Notes under the pieces: generated by a model
Database searches by the model: none
What the model was told of the DNA's origin: nothing
Seen by the model: only the letters and a program-made list of their open reading frames with translations
Made by a program: the position numbers and the translations under genes
Part shown: piece after piece, positions 9,034-17,970 of the stretch
Position numbering within the stretch: the stretch's first letter is position 1
Layout: each line of letters starts with the position of its first letter
Assembly (NCBI GenBank): GCA_049647265.1
Contig: JBARXJ010000042.1
Coordinates: 1 to 64,000, forward strand
Reading direction: 5' to 3'
Length of the DNA: 64,000 bases
DNA from: JAAURB01 sp049647265
GTDB lineage: Bacteria > Cyanobacteriota > Cyanobacteriia > Cyanobacteriales > Microcoleaceae

Positions 9034-10038
9034 TTATTGACACGCCTCAACTAAAGTCTGTAAATTGTTTTCCATTGCTGTTAAATAATATTGCGGATCA
9101 AGGTTACCCGTTTCAATGGGATCTAAAGTTTTTACAGGCAATCCTGTATCCTCTGAAATCCGTTGTAAACGATTATCTTCTACTCCGGTTTCAGATAATA
9201 ATGCTTTAATATTATATTGCTGTGCTGTATTAATCACTCGCTGAATATCTGAGGGAGACAAACTATCTTCTGGTAGTTGAATCACAGCAATTTGTTCTAA
9301 ACCATAGCGTTCTGCTAGATAGGGATAAGCATCATGAAATGCAATAAATTGGCATCCTTTCAATGATGCTAATTGAGCTTTAAATTGTTGATCGAGTTGT
9401 TGAAGTTGACTCAAATAAGCCGCTGCATTGGTTTGATAAGTTTGACTGTTTTCTGGATCTGCGGCTATCAATCCATCTCGAATATTTATGACTTGTTCTT
9501 GTGCTAAAATTGGATCGAGCCAAACATGAGGATTACCGCCTTCATGAGAATGACCGTGATCGTGATCGTGATCGTGATCTTCTCCACTGTGTTTTTCTTC
9601 TTCTTGTAAAGGTTCAATTCCCTGACTAGCATCAATTTGTTGAAGCTGAGAATTGGCTGTATTAGTAATCATTTTATCGAGAAATTCTTCCAGTCCTAAA
9701 CCATTTTTAATTAAGATATCGGCTTCTGTTAAAGAACGAATTTCATCCGGAGACGCTTGATAGCTGTGAATATTAGCATTGGCAGGGACGAGTAACTCCA
9801 CCTCACCCTCAGGGCCAGCCACTGCCTTGGTAAACAGGTACATTGGTAAGAAAGTGGCCATGATTTTTGTGGAAGTGGTCTCTTCTGACGCTAGCGAAGT
9901 GGTCTCTTCTGGCACTAACGAAGTGGTCTCTTGGGGCGTTGGCGCGGCACAACCCATCAGTAGCACCATGAAGGATGTGACTGCACCCATCATTCGGGAA
10001 TAAGTTTGAGGTGGATTGAGGTTTTTAAAAACAAACAC
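9034..10038 (-). CDS. znuA: Zinc ABC transporter substrate-binding lipoprotein
   Basis: Cluster A-I metal-binding protein that captures Zn2+ (or Mn2+) in the periplasm for an ABC importer. 334 residues. The N-terminus ends in a lipobox (LMGC, Cys30). The metal site is visible as the His in NANIHSYQASPDE, the His in NPHVWLDP, the His in FIAFHDAYPYLAERYG, and the acidic residue in SETGVEDNRL. A His/Asp-rich loop (HDHDHDHGHSH, about 155-167) indicates zinc rather than manganese. The linker after the lipobox has ETTS repeats. No permease or ATPase gene is next to it, so the transporter partners lie elsewhere. A Fur/Zur-type palindrome upstream suggests repression by metal. Confidence 0.9.
   Translation of the reverse strand: MFVFKNLNPPQTYSRMMGAVTSFMVLLMGCAAPTPQETTSLVPEETTSLASEETTSTKIMATFLPMYLFTKAVAGPEGEVELLVPANANIHSYQASPDEIRSLTEADILIKNGLGLEEFLDKMITNTANSQLQQIDASQGIEPLQEEEKHSGEDHDHDHDHGHSHEGGNPHVWLDPILAQEQVINIRDGLIAADPENSQTYQTNAAAYLSQLQQLDQQFKAQLASLKGCQFIAFHDAYPYLAERYGLEQIAVIQLPEDSLSPSDIQRVINTAQQYNIKALLSETGVEDNRLQRISEDTGLPVKTLDPIETGNLDPQYYLTAMENNLQTLVEACQ
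9872..9932. repeat. 24-base tandem repeat in znuA linker
   Basis: Two and a half copies of a 24-base unit starting GAAGTGGTCTCTTCTG encode the ETTSLxxE linker between the lipobox and the mature domain. Confidence 0.8.
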
Positions 10039-10068
10039 GAGGTTAGTTCCTTTCTATGAATCTTTGTT

Positions 10069-10089
10069 TGATAATGATAATCATTTTCA
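10069..10089. promoter_or_regulatory. Fur/Zur-type operator upstream of znuA
   Basis: 21-base inverted repeat with arms TGATAATGAT and ATCATTTTCA around a central A, 9 of 10 arm positions matching. It fits the GATAAT-N-ATTATC pattern of Fur-family boxes. It is 30 bases upstream of the znuA start, which fits zinc-dependent repression. Choosing Zur over Fur rests on the target gene, not on the site itself. Confidence 0.7.
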
Positions 10090-10334
10090 TATTATTGTGC
10101 AATAACTTGATTGATTCGTCATTACCCCAGCCACACTCTGCTATCCACTCATTGCTTTTGCGCTCACCGATGAATCTACTCAAAGTTAATTGTTTATGTT
10201 AAAATAAAGCTTAAAAGTTTGACATCAGATTGCATCTAGATTCTCCTATTCCTATGATAAAAAGAAGTGAATGACTTCGGAATAATTGATCGGATTGTTT
10301 AACCCAAAAAATTTAGCTGCAATATATTCTTGAT

Positions 10335-11759
10335 ATGAAACCTATAAAAATGCTGATGTTTGTCGGCTTGGCTGTCGTTGCTTCTATTGTAGTTATCTCT
10401 GCAAAAACGCAACCTAACCAGGTTCAAAACCCATACAGAGAGGAGTTTCAAGAAATTGCTCAAGTTCAGTATACAGAACGCTGTTTATCCCCCGAACTTT
10501 CTCAACGTCCCGTATGGGAATGCTACGAAATTGCCGCAGATTTACCCGAATATAGTCCTATTACCATCACCCATACTGAGGGAGATCAATATCAAGTCTT
10601 AACCTTCCAAGACAACGGACAGACAAAGTTTCGATTTACCCCGACTAAACAAGGCACTTGGACATTTAGCAGCGGTGGTAGCATCAACATTAATACAACT
10701 CGTCCTGACTATGCAAAAGGATTTGTCGCAGCCCAGGATCAAAAGTGGATTCGCACAGCCACCACAGAAGCATTTGTGCCGCAGTATGTGATGTATGATA
10801 AACCCGACATTGAAAACGGGATTCAAGAGTTTGTTAAACAGCATGGTTTTACCGGACTTCATATTACAAACTTACGGGATTTGATGGAGAATCCCGCTTA
10901 TTTTGAAGCGATTGTTTTAGAAACTTATCGTAATGGTGGAGCCACACATTTTTGGGTATGGGGAGATCGAGCGCGGAAACTAACGCCAAAAACCTATGGG
11001 ATTGATGTCGATCAATTATACAAAGAAATTGCCGCTCGATTAGCCCCGATTCCAGGATGGACTGTTGGCTATGGTTTTGACTTGTTTGAATGGGCTTCTG
11101 CCAAAGAAATCGAACAGTTTCGCCAAACCCTAAGAGACTATAGCAGTTATCATCATTTAGTGGGTGGACGAGGTCATAAAAATCAATATAAAGTCATTAG
11201 CAATAACTTAGATTACGTTTCTTGGGAATGGCATCAGCCAGATTATCAAGAATACCGAAAACATTTAGAAAAAGCACAAGGTCAACCTACATTTTCTGAA
11301 GATCGATTTCGCATTCGCACTCCCACACGCTATCCCGAAAAAGACTATAACCCAGAACTAACTCGTCGAGGATTGTGGCATTCTGCCATGGCGGGGGGTG
11401 TGGCTAATATTTGGGGAAATAAACCGAAAGATCAGGAATTTTCAGCGCCTTATCCCAATAAAAATGCAATCAAAACCTATAGTCAAGTGATTGATAATCA
11501 TTTTACACTGGGGATGGAACCCGATAATAGTTTGATTGATTCGGGATACTGTTTGCGAGAAGGAAATCAACAAGCGATTTGTTATGCCGAAGAAGTGTCA
11601 ACAGTAAAAATTGACCTTAGCAAGATTAATGGAGTCAAACAGATTATTGCGGTCGATACCCAAGAGAATTATCAAGAAATTCCTATTTCAGTAACAGATA
11701 ATCAAACCACTTGGTCGGCTCCTAAAAAATCGGATTGGGCATTTATTATTGCTTCTTAA
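10335..11759 (+). CDS. Exported DUF5060/apiosidase-like glycosidase
   Basis: 474 residues with an N-terminal hydrophobic segment (MLMFVGLAVVASIVVISA) that acts as a signal or anchor. Residues about 60-110 (VWECYEIAADLPEYSPITIT, KFRFTPTKQGTWTFSS) look like the beta-sandwich DUF5060 found before DUF4038/GH140-type TIM barrels. Residues 130-370 carry barrel-like strands (GFTGLHITNLRDL, THFWVWGDRARKLTP, WTVGYGFDLFEW, YVSWEWHQPDY, PTFSEDRFRIRTP, GLWHSAMAGGVANIWGN). The C-terminal 90 residues resemble a small beta domain. Acidic candidates for catalysis are present (DLFEW, SEDRF). A role in trimming a surface or environmental polysaccharide is inference. It is divergent from znuA, about 300 bases apart. 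Confidence 0.6.
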   Translation: MKPIKMLMFVGLAVVASIVVISAKTQPNQVQNPYREEFQEIAQVQYTERCLSPELSQRPVWECYEIAADLPEYSPITITHTEGDQYQVLTFQDNGQTKFRFTPTKQGTWTFSSGGSININTTRPDYAKGFVAAQDQKWIRTATTEAFVPQYVMYDKPDIENGIQEFVKQHGFTGLHITNLRDLMENPAYFEAIVLETYRNGGATHFWVWGDRARKLTPKTYGIDVDQLYKEIAARLAPIPGWTVGYGFDLFEWASAKEIEQFRQTLRDYSSYHHLVGGRGHKNQYKVISNNLDYVSWEWHQPDYQEYRKHLEKAQGQPTFSEDRFRIRTPTRYPEKDYNPELTRRGLWHSAMAGGVANIWGNKPKDQEFSAPYPNKNAIKTYSQVIDNHFTLGMEPDNSLIDSGYCLREGNQQAICYAEEVSTVKIDLSKINGVKQIIAVDTQENYQEIPISVTDNQTTWSAPKKSDWAFIIAS

Positions 11760-11770
11760 CCCGAGTCAGT

Positions 11771-11935
11771 TTAATCAGTTTCACCCATACACCAACAGAG
11801 AAATAAAACCAGAAAAACCAGAGCCAATTTTGAGGGAAATTGCAATCCCGGTAACAACGCCAGAGGAGTAAAAATAAATGCCTGAGTCAACCAAATACTC
11901 GCCAGTAAAATCAATATCGTTAAAATGGCAGCCAT
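11771..11935 (-). CDS. Small hydrophobic protein (54 aa), hypothetical
   Basis: A 54-residue frame, MAAILTILILLASIWLTQAF then a short loop and a second hydrophobic stretch (KLALVFLVLFLCWC), reads as a two-helix membrane protein. The codon use and hydrophobic pattern look real, but the ribosome site is weak (only GAG about 15 bases upstream). A longer overlapping frame on the same strand (11781-11972) has no such pattern. The gene is convergent with the DUF5060 gene, ending 11 bases after it. I do not recognise the family. Confidence 0.45.
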   Translation of the reverse strand: MAAILTILILLASIWLTQAFIFTPLALLPGLQFPSKLALVFLVLFLCWCMGETD

Positions 11936-12011
11936 AAGCAGATTTAGATCTCAATACAACAATTAATTGCAATCACAGTTCACGCTTGATGTAAGCTGTC
12001 TTGTGCTGCTG

Positions 12012-12023
12012 TGACGCGCGTCA
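12012..12023. promoter_or_regulatory. Perfect palindrome TGACGCGCGTCA upstream of cysE
   Basis: A 12-base perfect palindrome about 93 bases before the cysE start and 77 bases before the small membrane gene on the other strand. It could be a regulator site for either gene. No specific regulator is recognised. Confidence 0.3.
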
Positions 12024-12115
12024 ATTTGCACAAGTTCAGGTTTTTGGGTTTATTCATTGACCTGCATCTACTAACATATAGTAGTCGTCTATCTGACAAA
12101 AATAGGGACTTCATC

Positions 12116-12916
12116 GTGCTCAAGACCCTTTTAGCTGATTTTCGTATTATCTTTGACCGTGACCCGGCAGCCCGCAACTGGCTTGAGGTACTGTTTTGCT
12201 ATCCCGGTTTGCAAGCACTGCTATTTCAGCGCTTAGCTCATCAACTGTATCGTCTAAAAGTTCCATTTATTCCTCGGCTCATCTCCCATATCGGCCGTTT
12301 ATTAACGGGTGTAGAAATTCACCCTGGCGCTACTATTGGCCAAGGGGTATTTATCGATCATGGTATGGGGGTTGTGATTGGTGAAACCGCAATTGTGGGA
12401 GATTATTGTTTAATTTACCAAGGCGTAACCCTCGGAGGAACGGGTAAAGAAAGCGGAAAACGCCATCCGACCCTGGGGGAAAATGTTGTCGTTGGGGCTG
12501 GGGCGAAAGTCTTAGGCAATATTGAAATCGGTGATAATGTTCGCATTGGAGCCGGTTCAGTGGTTCTGCGGCCAGTTCCCTCAAATTGTACCGTTGTGGG
12601 GGTTCCTGGACGAGTGGTGTATCGCTCAGGGGTACGAATTAATCCTTTAGAACATGGTAGCTTACCCGACTCTGAAGCGGTAGTGATTCGTGCATTAGTT
12701 GATCGGATTGAAAACTTAGAACAACAAATTCAATCTTTACAAACTCAAGTTAATGTTCCGCCCACACAACCCGTCGCCACTCCAATTTCAACATCCAATC
12801 AAGATTTAGCCCACCGCAGTCAAACAGACAAACCCAAGAGTCAAACTCTGACAACCTCAAGTTGTTCTTTGCAAGATAAATCCATCATCGAATTTTTGGA
12901 TGGCTCGGGAATTTGA
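12116..12916 (+). CDS. cysE: Serine O-acetyltransferase
   Basis: Transfers acetyl from acetyl-CoA to serine, the first step of cysteine synthesis. The start is set at GTG 12116 (VLKTLLADFRIIFDRDPAAR) because TAGGGA lies 6-8 bases upstream and cyanobacterial CysE proteins begin here; an upstream ATG at 12011 would add 35 unlikely residues. The left-handed beta-helix with hexapeptide repeats runs from VEIHPGATIGQGVFIDHGMG to NCTVVGVPGRVVYRSG, with the catalytic His in FIDHG and the GGTGKESGKRHP loop. The last 80 residues form a helix then a Ser/Thr/Gln-rich tail ending in IIEFLDGSGI, the kind of C-terminus that docks into cysteine synthase. Confidence 0.93.
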   Translation: MLKTLLADFRIIFDRDPAARNWLEVLFCYPGLQALLFQRLAHQLYRLKVPFIPRLISHIGRLLTGVEIHPGATIGQGVFIDHGMGVVIGETAIVGDYCLIYQGVTLGGTGKESGKRHPTLGENVVVGAGAKVLGNIEIGDNVRIGAGSVVLRPVPSNCTVVGVPGRVVYRSGVRINPLEHGSLPDSEAVVIRALVDRIENLEQQIQSLQTQVNVPPTQPVATPISTSNQDLAHRSQTDKPKSQTLTTSSCSLQDKSIIEFLDGSGI

Positions 12917-13114
12917 GTGATGTTGGGTGAGTTGAGCCACCTAAACACTGCTGCTCACTTTAACTCTATATTGTCCGTCTCGCTTGTGTTTCAGTTCGTG
13001 GTGCAGTGAGGCGGTTCTTTTTTTGAATTAAACCGATGATTTTCAGGAATCAGATCATGTCGGGTAGTAGTTAGTACCCATTGATTCTATTTAGTGTGGT
13101 GAGAGGGTGCATAT

Positions 13115-13360
13115 ATGGCAACCATCGAAATAATTTTACAGCGAATGACTTGGGCAAGTTGCTTTTGCTTAGCATTAACCCTGTACTCTAACGCTTTACC
13201 GACTGGGACTTTACCCACGAAGTTAGGAGAGACAACTCAACCCCATCCAGAAATTGGGATTACCTATTTAGCTCAGCGCCTGGGTACAGAAATTAGTCGT
13301 CAGGTTCAATCTCACAGTACTTCTATCTATTTAGTGACCACGTTTTCGCCTGAGGAGTAG
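13115..13360 (+). CDS. Small secreted protein, hypothetical
   Basis: 81 residues starting MATIEIILQRMTWASCFCLA. A hydrophobic stretch (about 12-27) after a basic residue looks like a signal peptide, followed by a polar 55-residue mature part. GAGAGGG lies 8 bases upstream of the ATG, a good ribosome site. No family recognised and no conserved partner. It may be a real short exported protein or a chance frame. Confidence 0.45.
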   Translation: MATIEIILQRMTWASCFCLALTLYSNALPTGTLPTKLGETTQPHPEIGITYLAQRLGTEISRQVQSHSTSIYLVTTFSPEE

Positions 13361-14005
13361 GCATCTGACTGAGTTAAACTGCGGTGTACTATCCCAAGCC
13401 GTCCCTCGAATCAGCCTTTCTCCGTTTAAAGTGGCGATTTAGGCAATTACAATTGCAGCTTTAGTCATGTCTATATCTTCGAGTTATCTTATACTGTGAA
13501 TATAGGGGGAGTACATCATCAGTAGAAGTAGATTGTTTCTGATGGCAAAAGTACCGAACAGACAATTGATGATTTTGGCATTAACAGACTGTTGGTTATT
13601 TAGCAGATATTCTCCTAAATTCGCTATAATCTCTGTTAATCAGATCTGTGCAAAGTTTTAGTTCCCTCAAGTCAAACCATTTAAGTTTAACAGTCGCAAT
13701 ACAGAACTTAAAAGTTACTATTTTAGGTTCGGCTCAGTTGCAAGTCACCCCGATTTAAAGACCCGATTGTCTCCGCCTTTCTCACAGTCACAGCAAGAGC
13801 GATCAATACTTCTGTTGTAGAACTATTTTTCGCAATAGCTCAACCCGTCTGGTTAACTTTGAAACAGTTGTCCGGTTTTTTTACTATGTCTAAAAATGTA
13901 GTTTATTGCTTGTTGAATCTTTTTATTTTCTTAAAGTTTCTTTGACAATATTTATGTATTCTGATACGATAAAATCTAGGGAAGTGAGGTAGCAAATTAT
14001 AAACA
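13361..14005. other. 645-base intergenic region
   Basis: No convincing open frame or structured RNA was found on either strand. A TATAAT-like box lies near 13625, in a context (AAATTCGCTATAAT) that recurs at about 49360, and the promoter of the pentapeptide gene is at its right end. The length allows an unrecognised small RNA. Confidence 0.4.
13942..13970 (+). promoter_or_regulatory. Sigma-70-type promoter of the pentapeptide-repeat gene
   Basis: TTGACA and TACGAT separated by exactly 17 bases, 36 bases upstream of the ATG at 14006. GTGAGG at about 13984 is a possible ribosome site, rather far upstream. Confidence 0.65.
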
Positions 14006-16291
14006 ATGACTTACAGGTGCACCTACGATGATTCTCAACCTGAGTCTTTTCTTTCAGGGTATAGTCCAATTCAAGATGTTGAAGTCGCGCAAGAAGTCAT
14101 CTATGATTTCTTTATCGAAATTGTCAAACAGTGGAACCCAGACACTGTTGTAGAAGAATTTGAACGCTTATTTTTCTTCATGCAAAGCCAGCAAAATGAA
14201 GAAATTAATCATGCTCTGAATCGGATTGTTTTTGATAATAACGAATCTGTCTTTAGCAACACAATTAAGCGGGTTTGTTATATTTTAGTTAACAACTGGT
14301 ATATTAATCGGAATTATTCTGCGACAGGGAATCTACTGTCTAAACTTGAAGAAGTCGCAGGACAAGAGTTTTATTCAGAATCAACTTTAGTGAGTCGATT
14401 AAGAAAATGGCTCATTAAATTTGTTAAAAGCTCAGACTATCAAGAAATTCGTCAATGTGCCCTACAAACTGGGCGCAACTGGAGTAGTCGTTATACCTCC
14501 TATTTATTAGTCTCGCAATATGTTAATCCACAAAACTCAATTGAGCAGCAAGAACTGGCTCGGAATTTATCCAAACAACTCAGGGATAAATATAAATTTG
14601 ATCTGGCAATGTACATCGTCCGCAAAGAATCTCCCAAGAATCAATCCATAAAAAAGACTAAAAATCCAACTCAGCTTGGAGACGATGTGATTAATTTAAT
14701 TAAAAGAACCCTGTCTTCTCAACGAGTTTATAGTCATACTAGACAAGCAGAGCTCTTTTTAGAAGAAATTGAAAATTCCAGTTATTCTGCATTTAAAGCT
14801 CAGCTTCCAGAGTATTTAATGCTAAAAGAACCGGAGGTTAATCATACTAAAATATTACGAGATAAGCTTTGTCGTAAGCTAGAAACATTGTATGAAAGTT
14901 ATAATAATGATCCGGTTGAAAAAGGGATTTTGATTCGGACTTGTAACCGTCTCATTGAATTTCTAACGACAGAAGATAGTACAACGCCTTCTGCAATTTT
15001 TCTACTATTTAACAACCACGGCAATCCATTAACCTTAGTCACTATCCTCCTCAAACTCATCTTAATTTGTAGTGCTTCTCGCACTTACTTAGAAGTTTGT
15101 ATTGCGAAATTAATTCAATATTATCAAAATTTTGAAGAAGAACAATGTCAGTCCTTTATTCGATTTCTCGAAGTCTTTAACTTAGTGTTTACAATTTTCA
15201 CAGAAAATGTTCAGTATCACCTGGTTAAAGTTGACAATCAAGAACCATCCGGGCCGCTGTCTAATTTAGATGCTTATCGATTATTTTGTCAGACAAAAGG
15301 GTTAGATTTGCGGGGTCGCAATTTAACAGGTATTAAACTGACCAGCACTGACTTACGGGAAGCCAACTTACGAGAGACTAATTTAGCGGGCATTAACTTA
15401 ATTCAAGCAGACTTGAAGCTGGCTAATCTCTCAAAAGCCAATCTTAGTGAAGCAGTTTTGAATGAAGCTCAACTGCTGATTGCCGATCTCAGCCATGCTA
15501 ACTTAAAAGAGGCAAGTTTAATTGGAGCCGATCTACGCCGAGCCAATTTACAACAAACCACTTTAGTCCGCGCCTGCCTCACCAGTGCATTGTTAAATTT
15601 TGCCAATTTACGGCAAGCCAACTTAGCCCAAGCCAACTTAATGGCAAGCCGCCTAGATTATGCCAATCTTTCCCAAGCTGACTTAAACCACGCCAATATA
15701 CAGTACGGTAATCTCTGTCAAAGCAACTTCAGAGATGCTAACCTGAGTTGTGCCAATCTCAAAGGAGTCAATCTCAGAGGGGCTCATTTAGTCGGAGCTG
15801 ATTTGAGTTACGCCGATCTTCGAGGGGCTGATTTATCAGGCGCGAATTTATCAAAGGCTAATCTTCATGGGGCTAATTTAGGGAAAGCAGACTGTCAATA
15901 TGTCAACTTTACCCAAGCCAACCTAAACCACGCCAACCTGAATCACACTAACCTAGAATTTGTTAACTTTACTCAAGCCAATCTGAGTTACACCGTTTTA
16001 CGTCATGCTAACTTCTATCAGGCGCAACTGTGTAAAGCAAATTTATATCATGCTGACTTAACCCGTACCGATTTGAGTCACGCAGATTTTAAGCAGGCTA
16101 ACCTGTGTTGCTGTTTAATTCGTCACGCCAAGCTAACCCGAACCAATTTTTGTAATACTAACCTTCAAGGCGCTAATTTATTTGGAAGTAACCTGATGGA
16201 TGCTCGGCTGAATGATGCTCAATTCGGTAATAATTCTGGCATATCAGATCGCATTAAGCGTACATTAAACCTCAAAGCCAAGTCAAACTAA
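14006..16291 (+). CDS. Large pentapeptide-repeat protein with helical N-terminal half
   Basis: 761 residues. The first 420 are non-repetitive and mostly helical (for example VAQEVIYDFFIEIVKQWNPD, SNTIKRVCYILVNNWYINRN) and include a K/N-rich stretch near 208-225. From about 430 to 745 it is an almost unbroken run of about 60 pentapeptides of the A(N/D)LxxA type, which fold as a right-handed quadrilateral beta-helix. There is no signal peptide or kinase motif. Such N-terminal regions occur in several cyanobacterial pentapeptide proteins of unknown role. The repeat region has slightly unusual codon use (repeated AACTTA/GCCAAT), expected for repeats. Function unknown; a protein-binding scaffold is the usual guess. 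Confidence 0.85.
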   Translation: MTYRCTYDDSQPESFLSGYSPIQDVEVAQEVIYDFFIEIVKQWNPDTVVEEFERLFFFMQSQQNEEINHALNRIVFDNNESVFSNTIKRVCYILVNNWYINRNYSATGNLLSKLEEVAGQEFYSESTLVSRLRKWLIKFVKSSDYQEIRQCALQTGRNWSSRYTSYLLVSQYVNPQNSIEQQELARNLSKQLRDKYKFDLAMYIVRKESPKNQSIKKTKNPTQLGDDVINLIKRTLSSQRVYSHTRQAELFLEEIENSSYSAFKAQLPEYLMLKEPEVNHTKILRDKLCRKLETLYESYNNDPVEKGILIRTCNRLIEFLTTEDSTTPSAIFLLFNNHGNPLTLVTILLKLILICSASRTYLEVCIAKLIQYYQNFEEEQCQSFIRFLEVFNLVFTIFTENVQYHLVKVDNQEPSGPLSNLDAYRLFCQTKGLDLRGRNLTGIKLTSTDLREANLRETNLAGINLIQADLKLANLSKANLSEAVLNEAQLLIADLSHANLKEASLIGADLRRANLQQTTLVRACLTSALLNFANLRQANLAQANLMASRLDYANLSQADLNHANIQYGNLCQSNFRDANLSCANLKGVNLRGAHLVGADLSYADLRGADLSGANLSKANLHGANLGKADCQYVNFTQANLNHANLNHTNLEFVNFTQANLSYTVLRHANFYQAQLCKANLYHADLTRTDLSHADFKQANLCCCLIRHAKLTRTNFCNTNLQGANLFGSNLMDARLNDAQFGNNSGISDRIKRTLNLKAKSN

Positions 16292-16314
16292 AGTGAGAGT
16301 CTATTGATAAATCG

Positions 16315-16410
16315 TAGAGACGTTATATATGTAGAGACGTCAACGGTACACCGGATGTAAAATCCGGTGCCTGCGTTGACCGCATTCCGCGGTTATACAT
16401 AACGTCTCTA
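16315..16410. repeat. MITE-like palindromic repeat / bidirectional hairpin
   Basis: Outer inverted repeats begin TAGAGACGTTAT at 16315 and end ATAACGTCTCTA at 16410. Inside is a long hairpin (GTCAACG...CGTTGAC enclosing CACCGGAT / ATCCGGTG with a 5-base loop). It sits between the convergent pentapeptide and PetL-like genes, where it can terminate both. Pieces of the GAGACGT family recur near 2934, 40553 and 48071. Confidence 0.7.
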
Positions 16411-16424
16411 GCCAGAAATAAAAT

Positions 16425-16526
16425 TTAAATGAGTTTAACTAAACGCAAGGTAAACATAATCCCCGCTGCTAGTCCTAAAGCACCCACATAAATCCCAACG
16501 TAAGCGATCGCAGCTCCTGCACTCAT
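16425..16526 (-). CDS. petL: Cytochrome b6f subunit PetL-like (33 aa)
   Basis: Reads MSAGAAIAYVGIYVGALGLA then AGIMFTLRLVKLI. One membrane helix ending in an L-R-x-x-K-L-I tail is the pattern of PetL, a 31-33-residue subunit at the edge of the cytochrome b6f complex in thylakoids. GGAGAA lies 7 bases upstream of the ATG, an excellent ribosome site for such a short gene. Identification rests on length, topology and the C-terminal signature, so another small photosynthetic subunit is possible. Confidence 0.6.
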   Translation of the reverse strand: MSAGAAIAYVGIYVGALGLAAGIMFTLRLVKLI

Positions 16527-16618
16527 AAATCATTCTCCACTAAATCTATTCATATTCTATTGAACCACGGGTTGAGTTAAAATACAGCCACTATGAATCT
16601 GTTGATCAAGGAGAGACC

Positions 16619-17710
16619 ATGGCGGCTGTAATTCGGGTTGATTTAGGGCAAAAGTCTTATGATGTGGCGATCGCTCCTGATAATCTTAACCAATTAGGCA
16701 GGTTAATGGTTCCCCTGAATTTAGGCAAAAAAGTCCTATTGGTGTCTAACCCCGAAATTTTCCAACACTACGGACAACAAGCGGTTGAGTCGTTAACGTC
16801 TTCTGGCTTTAACGTAGAGAGTTGTACCCTACCCGCAGGGGAGTCTTACAAAACCCTGAAAACCCTACAGATTATTTATGATGCCGCTTTGAAACATCGC
16901 TTAGAACGATCTTCAACCCTGGTGGCGTTGGGTGGAGGCGTAGTGGGGGATATGACCGGGTTTGCCGCAGCCACTTGGTTACGAGGAATTCAGGTGGTAC
17001 AAGTTCCCACCTCACTACTGGCGATGGTGGATGCTGCAATTGGGGGTAAAACCGGAGTTAACCATCCCCAGGGAAAAAATCTCATTGGTGCGTTTCATCA
17101 ACCGAAATTAGTCGCGATCGATCCCACTGTACTTAAAACATTACCGCCACGGGAATTACGCGCTGGAATGGCAGAAGTAATTAAATATGGGGTGATTTGG
17201 GATCGTGAACTCTTCAGGCAGCTAGAACAGTCTCAAAGCCTCGGGTCAATGGCGGCTATCGATCCGATCCTACTGCAAAGCCTCCTCGAACGTTCCTGTC
17301 AAGCCAAAGCAGAAGTGGTGAGTCAAGATGAACAAGAAGCCGGGTTACGTGCCATTTTAAACTATGGTCATACGATTGGTCATGCGGTTGAAAGTTTGAC
17401 CGGATATACCACTATTTTACACGGCGAAGGGGTTGGGATTGGGATGATTGCAGCCAGTCGAATTGCGGTTGAGTTGGGAATGTGGACAACTGAATGCGAT
17501 CGCGCTCAACTGGCTTTAATTGAAAAAGCAGGGTTACCGACTCAGCTTCCGGCGGGATTGGATATCGATCAAATTATCGATACGCTACAAACGGATAAGA
17601 AAGTTAAAGCCGGAATTGTGCGGTTTATCTTACCTACTGATATTGGTAAAGTGACTATCACCGATCAAGTGCCTGCATCTGTGATTCGCAAGGTATTGCA
17701 GCAGTTATAG
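16619..17710 (+). CDS. aroB: 3-dehydroquinate synthase
   Basis: Second shikimate-pathway enzyme: converts DAHP to 3-dehydroquinate using NAD and a divalent metal. 363 residues, normal length. GGGVVGDMTGFAAATWLRG (105-123) is the NAD-binding signature, and the metal ligands fall in MAEVIKYGVIWD and in LNYGHTIGHAVE. AAGGAGAG lies 5 bases upstream of ATG 16619. It is monocistronic. A short CTAAGA-GAG-TCTTAG hairpin follows the stop without a T-run. Confidence 0.97.
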   Translation: MAAVIRVDLGQKSYDVAIAPDNLNQLGRLMVPLNLGKKVLLVSNPEIFQHYGQQAVESLTSSGFNVESCTLPAGESYKTLKTLQIIYDAALKHRLERSSTLVALGGGVVGDMTGFAAATWLRGIQVVQVPTSLLAMVDAAIGGKTGVNHPQGKNLIGAFHQPKLVAIDPTVLKTLPPRELRAGMAEVIKYGVIWDRELFRQLEQSQSLGSMAAIDPILLQSLLERSCQAKAEVVSQDEQEAGLRAILNYGHTIGHAVESLTGYTTILHGEGVGIGMIAASRIAVELGMWTTECDRAQLALIEKAGLPTQLPAGLDIDQIIDTLQTDKKVKAGIVRFILPTDIGKVTITDQVPASVIRKVLQQL

Positions 17711-17970
17711 AACCCCTAAGAGAGTCTTAGTGAGAGGGTATAATCAATCAAAAATATACCATATTCCAGTCGCTTGACAGACGGGGTAGAAATTTTGTGG
17801 GTTGGGAGCTGCGTTGAGCAAACAATAGAAAAACTCAAAAATGGGTTGAGGTGTTCTCCAATATGATCTGGGGATCAAGGGATTTTATTGAGAAAGCTAG
17901 TTTTTCAACACTGATTATGATAATCTATCGTACTTATGATCAGATAATATAACATGACTTAGTATTGAAT

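Noticed and set aside
11781..11972. 63-codon minus-strand frame
   Set aside because: Overlaps a better hydrophobic frame (11771-11935) and has no signal or ribosome site.
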